A stretch of DNA of 64,000 nt from Telopea speciosissima (lineage: Eukaryota > Streptophyta > Magnoliopsida > Proteales > Proteaceae). The stretch lies in contig NC_057922.1 in assembly GCF_018873765.1 (NCBI RefSeq), forward strand, positions 18,179,563 to 18,243,562. The letters run 5' to 3'. Shown piece after piece: positions 60,090 through 64,000 of the stretch. The translations under genes were made by a program, and so were the position numbers. Position 1 is the stretch's first letter, and each line of letters begins with the position of its first letter. The notes under the pieces are model-generated. The model worked only from the letters and a program-made list of their open reading frames with translations. It ran no database searches and was not told the DNA's origin.

Positions 60090-60518
60090 CTTTGAACACA
60101 ATTGAGGATTTACCAAAAGCTCATATTAATGTAATGCCTCAACAAGTACATCTTTTTAGGGTAAAACTTCATTTTTTTTTTAATATAAGATTTGGAAAAA
60201 AGATCCCTACTTGGTTGCGCTCCCTACGCTCTCTTCTCACAAGGCACCATGAAATCACGCTCTTACCCCCTGAATGGATACCGCGACATGCTCTCCCATT
60301 GGCCCAGACGCTGGTGTAGAGACCATGCAACCAAGCAGAGATTCTTACCCATAAGATTTACCTAAGATTCACCTTTTGGCTCTATTGGATTGCAAGAAAC
60401 AAAAAAATTGAAAGGAAGTGAAATTGATTTAAATAAGAATATTTAATGAGAATTCAAGGGTTATTTTTGTAGATACTTGCTAGTGATGCTCTAACAGCTG
60501 AATTCCTATGTAATTGAT

Positions 60519-60687
60519 GGATCTGGCTCTTCTCCAGGGAGCTCAGCGCCTAGGGAGTGCCTAGGGGGTATCCAAGAGTTGGGTTATGTCGCACACATTT
60601 TGGCACATGCCTAGAGATGTGTGCAGCACAGCCCAACGGCTGGATGCTCCCTAGGGGTGTTGGGCTTCCTGGAGAAGAGCTCAATCC
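60519..60687. mobile_element. Fold-back MITE with 9-bp target duplication
   Basis: 169 bp with inverted ends (GGATCTGGCTCTTCTCC and its near complement GGAGAAGAGCTCAATCC). Flanked by a perfect 9-bp direct repeat gtaattgat at 60510-60518 and 60688-60696. The inner arms (CACACATTTTGGCACATGCC and GAGATGTGTGCAGCACAGCC) also pair. Confidence 0.78.
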
Positions 60688-61089
60688 GTAATTGATAGAA
60701 CCTAAATCACTTTCCAGCATTCTTTTCAATCTTAATTTGGAGCATCAGAGTCCCACAACGATGAACTTCTTTCAATGTTATAGTGATTTTGATTATGACA
60801 AGCAGTGCAGTGATAATCATATTCTTATGACTCAAATACATAGATTCAAGAACAGCATTTTAGTTTTAGCTATCAGAAAAGTTCTACCCAACCTTAGACT
60901 CTCTCTCTCTCCAATTCACATGCAAAGAAGATATGGAAGTCTGCACCAAAAGAGGGTACACCTGAACTTTGCATCTTATAGAGTGAACAAGCGTTTGAAA
61001 ACATCTCTAGTGCCGATATGTAGCTCTCAAGTCAAAAGTGTTATTGTCATAGTACCTATCAAAAAAATGGCTCAAAGGTCGCAGCGCTC

Positions 61090-63285
61090 AAAACAATGAT
61101 GGCAGTGTTCCATCAATCTCAGTCATTGATTTTCTGTTATAAAATCTGACCCGTTCAATTTTTTAAAGCACAAACAAAATGGTGACCTTCTCTTGGTTTT
61201 CCCACCTAACCTGTACTTTGCCTTAATTACACCTTCCTCCCCTTAGTTTTCCCACCTTACATACCCCTCCCCATTACTTTGAAAATAACTACTATTACAC
61301 CCCTATCGTTACTGTCCGTCTGTTAAGTGCTGATGTGGCATAGTAAAAATTTTCATAATCCCCAAACTAAAACCCTGGGTCCTTGTGAGATGACCCATTT
61401 AGCCTTTTGATTTAATCCCCACACTAACCTTGGATCTATGTAAATAGACCCTTTTACCCTTCTTCTTTTTCTTCCTCCTCCTCCTCCTCCAATCCCGACC
61501 TTCTCCTACAAACTCCGGCAAGAACAAAAATGGAGTACCTCCATCTCTTCCTCTCCACTTCACGAAACCCTAACTGTAGGTAACCTAGCTGAACCTTCTC
61601 CTCCACTGTTGATCTTCTTTTTCTTTTCTTCTCCATCATTTTCTTCTTCCTTCTAACAATCGATATATCTTTCGAGCTTGTGGTGTTATAAACCAGAAAC
61701 CCTACTGAGGCTCCCATGGATAGTTAGAATCATTGTTTCGTAGGTTTCGAATCGTATGATCCATCAGGGAACATCGTTTCGTCATCGCGATAGCTGGTTC
61801 TTCTGGTTTCTTATTCTACGATTCCAGATCACAAAGCCCTAATTTTTCTACTGTTCCCCCCTCCCCCTCTCTTCTTCTTCACATATCTTTTGGAAATTTT
61901 CTCCTTGATAGCATTATCGATTTTAACACTCAACTATGGAATTAGGTTTTCAGTTCTCCATCCGGTTTACCTTTGTTTGCTTCTTCTTCTCTTTTTTATA
62001 TAGTTTGAAGGGGCCAATGATGAACTTTCTGACTCGAATACTCAATTTCTTGATTGGGTATGATGATTTTTAGTTGAATAGGAAGAGCTGCTTGCCTCTC
62101 TAGATATCATAAGATGATATTTGACTGAGCATAAATGTTTCAACATCCCCTTTCTTTTTAAATTTTCTTACTTTATTTTCTGTAATTTCCTACAACATTA
62201 TGGATGATGGGAATTTTGGTAAGAAGAATCGATTCTGATTGATGGTAAACCAGTTGAAGAACTAATGTCAAAGGGACAGAAAATCTAAAGAAAAATACGG
62301 TACTTCTCGGATCACTGAATCTCATACCATTGGGTTTCTTGTTGAGATAGAAATACGCAGCACCGACGCCGATGGCAACAAACGCGACAGCAATGCCCAC
62401 AATCTTTGGTGAGTGGATCTAAGAATGTCATTTTTTTAATCAAACTAGAAACAGCAAATCTTCAGAATCGTTAATGGAGGATTCAAAGGGAGAATGGGTT
62501 GGTTCTCTTTGTTACCCTCCCTCATCCTCTGTTTTTATCAGGCTACTACAATGATACCAGAGGAGAACGGTGGACGAGAAAAATCACCTGTATTTAAGAA
62601 ATTAAACGGCGGTGGAGGTGGCGGTCTTCCAAAGCCATATGCAAACCAGGCAGAACAACTTGCTTGTGCCCTCTATTTTTCCCCTTTAGACCACATTCTG
62701 CAACCAATCTGAAAAATGGAATGAGTTGATCTATAGAAGGTGTTTCCGGTTTCTCTGGTGCAAGTTCTCATGAAACCGTCTTTTGGGATCCTTAAATATG
62801 AGCTTTCTGTTTGGTCATTAATTGGTTAATATCAAATTTGAGTTTCATTGGCAGGTTAGACCCTCGTATATCATCATCCACGGTGACGGTGGTGATGGTG
62901 CTGGCGGTGGAGGAGGAAGAGGAGGCAGCGGCAATAGTGGTGGTGGTGGTGGTGCTGGCAGTGGAGGAGGAAAGAAAGAGGTGTTTTAGGTTGAAGATGA
63001 TGAAAAGGGTAGAATAAGAAATGCAGTTTTAATTTGTTAGTAAAAGATAATATTGTCTTTTTAAACTATTAACTAACAACACCCTAACACCGTCAACCAT
63101 AAGGGGTCAAAATGTAAAATGGGAAAACCAAGGAAAGGAACGTGTAATTAGAGCAAAATACAGGTAAAGTGGGAAAACCAAGAGAAGGTGCACCATTTTG
63201 TTTGTGCTTTAAAAAATTGAATGGCTCAGATTTTATGTCAGAAAATCAATGACTGAGATTGATGGAGCACTGCCATCATTGTTTT
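61090..63285. mobile_element. Pack-MULE-like element with long terminal inverted repeats
   Basis: About 2.2 kb. The two ends are inverted copies of each other over about 170-190 bp. The left begins AAAACAATGATGGCAGTG and passes through CAATTTTTTAAAGCACAAAC and CTTCTCTTGGTTTTCCCAC; the right end is the complement. Similar 9-bp flanks, gcagcgctc (61081-61089) and gcagtgctc (63292-63300), may be the target duplication if the right end extends a few bases. The interior carries gene-like pieces with splice donors and no transposase: a CT-rich leader then ATGGAGTACCTCC... ending AACTGTAG|GTAACC (61530-61585), a cytochrome-b5-reductase-like exon on the minus strand (62328-62405) and a glycine-rich frame (62545-62712). 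This matches the definition of a Pack-MULE. Confidence 0.65.
62328..62405 (-). pseudogene. Captured exon resembling NADH-cytochrome b5 reductase 1 N-terminus
   Basis: Reads IVGIAVAFVAIGVGAAYFYL and then NKKPNG, ending at a donor CCAATG|GTATGAG. Plant CBR1 begins with a similar membrane anchor (VAFVAVGAGAAYF) followed by a KK-rich stretch. The flavin domain is absent from the window. It lies inside the terminal-inverted-repeat element, so it is most simply a captured fragment. Family assignment rests on a short hydrophobic segment and is tentative. Confidence 0.4.
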
Positions 63286-64000
63286 ATAATGGCAGTGCTC
63301 AAGTGCTCTTTTGTATATATATATTTTTTTGGGTAAACAGCCATGGCCACTTTTTCTTATTTATGATCAGAGGTTTGATTTTTAGTTGTGGATTGGACAA
63401 ATAGAAGATCCAATATCTAAATGTAGCACGATAGGTAATGGTGTGTCTATTATGTATTGTTAAGGCAAGCTTTCATGTTGAAATAGAATTAATTTCACAA
63501 ACAGACACTAGACATGAAAGTTGATCCTCTAGAATCCTAAGAACAATCCCTACGTACCATATTGAGTGAGGGGGAAAAAAAAAGTACAAAAGAGGATCAT
63601 TCTGGTCAACTAAATCTAAGATATGAAATTAATTAAAGGAAAAATCTTGTTGTAATCAAAGAAGGTAGAAGTTATAGTTTTACTTTTTTGCCTTTTTAGT
63701 ATAATGGGATAGAGTTCTCTTCACTACCCAAGTGCAATTTTAGGCGAATGAGAGAATCTTTTTGGAATCTCACAATATCGGGAGGGGCATTTATGACATA
63801 TCACCCCTCACATGAATAGTGTGAAATGTGAGGGGGTGTGCAATTCATTTTTGAAATGGCATTTTGCACAATTTTTTTCCTAGTATAATATACTTATTCT
63901 TCTTGTGAGAGTAAAATCGAGGCTGGATCATGTTATCGTATGAGAACCATTCTCTTACACTTAAAGGCGCACATATGAAATCCGCCCACTCTATTGGATT
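63286..64000. other. Intergenic, no gene seen
   Basis: AT-rich DNA to the window edge. No gene, RNA or clear repeat recognised. Confidence 0.4.

Noticed and set aside
60692-61099. 135-codon plus-strand open frame
   Set aside because: No recognised motif; it begins at a MITE edge and runs into the terminal inverted repeat of the next element.
1-64000. CRISPR arrays, operons or bacterial-type defence loci
   Set aside because: The sequence is plant nuclear DNA. The repeats seen are hairpins, microsatellites and transposons, with no spaced direct-repeat array.

Overview
The window is flowering-plant nuclear DNA. It has intron-rich genes with GT-AG splice sites, a plant-type U2 snRNA gene with USE and TATA elements, a nuclear tRNA-Leu, plant L1 and RTE LINEs, a tRNA-derived SINE and many fold-back MITEs. 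Gene density is low and transposons swell several introns. I cannot name the species; the protein sequences fit a dicot or magnoliid better than a grass.

Layout. 1-6 kb: an intronless AED3-like aspartic protease (+), a tRNA-Leu(UAA) (-) and a U2 snRNA gene (+) with USE, TATA and 3' box. 6.4-9.2 kb: a three-exon non-specific phospholipase C (-). 9.3-12.9 kb: intergenic DNA with MITEs. 13-22 kb: the NMD factor SMG7 (-), with five coding exons, a 5'-UTR intron holding a SINE, and apparently two introns in its 3' UTR, one with a long G-rich tract. 22-27.7 kb: repeats only. 27.7-39 kb: two ZED1-related (ZRK) pseudokinase genes (-), one broken and one intact. Between them lie an L1 LINE, an orphan first exon of V-ATPase subunit G (+) and an At4g14100-like secreted protein (-). 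42.4-52.2 kb: the Golgi SNARE BET11/Bet1-like (+), whose 5-kb and 4.1-kb introns hold two RTE LINE copies, one carrying a nested insertion with its target duplication still visible. 54.5-56.8 kb: the ER glucosyltransferase ALG6 (-). 57-64 kb: repeats, including a 2.2-kb element with long terminal inverted repeats that looks like a Pack-MULE carrying captured gene pieces.

The host genes are unrelated housekeeping or signalling genes and form no operon or cluster, apart from the duplicated ZRK pair. I found no convincing new multi-gene system. The most interesting items are the 3'-UTR architecture of SMG7, the gene-capturing TIR element at the right end, a non-canonical ALG6 splice donor, and the V-ATPase G exon with no visible partner exons. 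All exon borders were read by eye from splice motifs, reading phase and remembered family sequences; no search was run.
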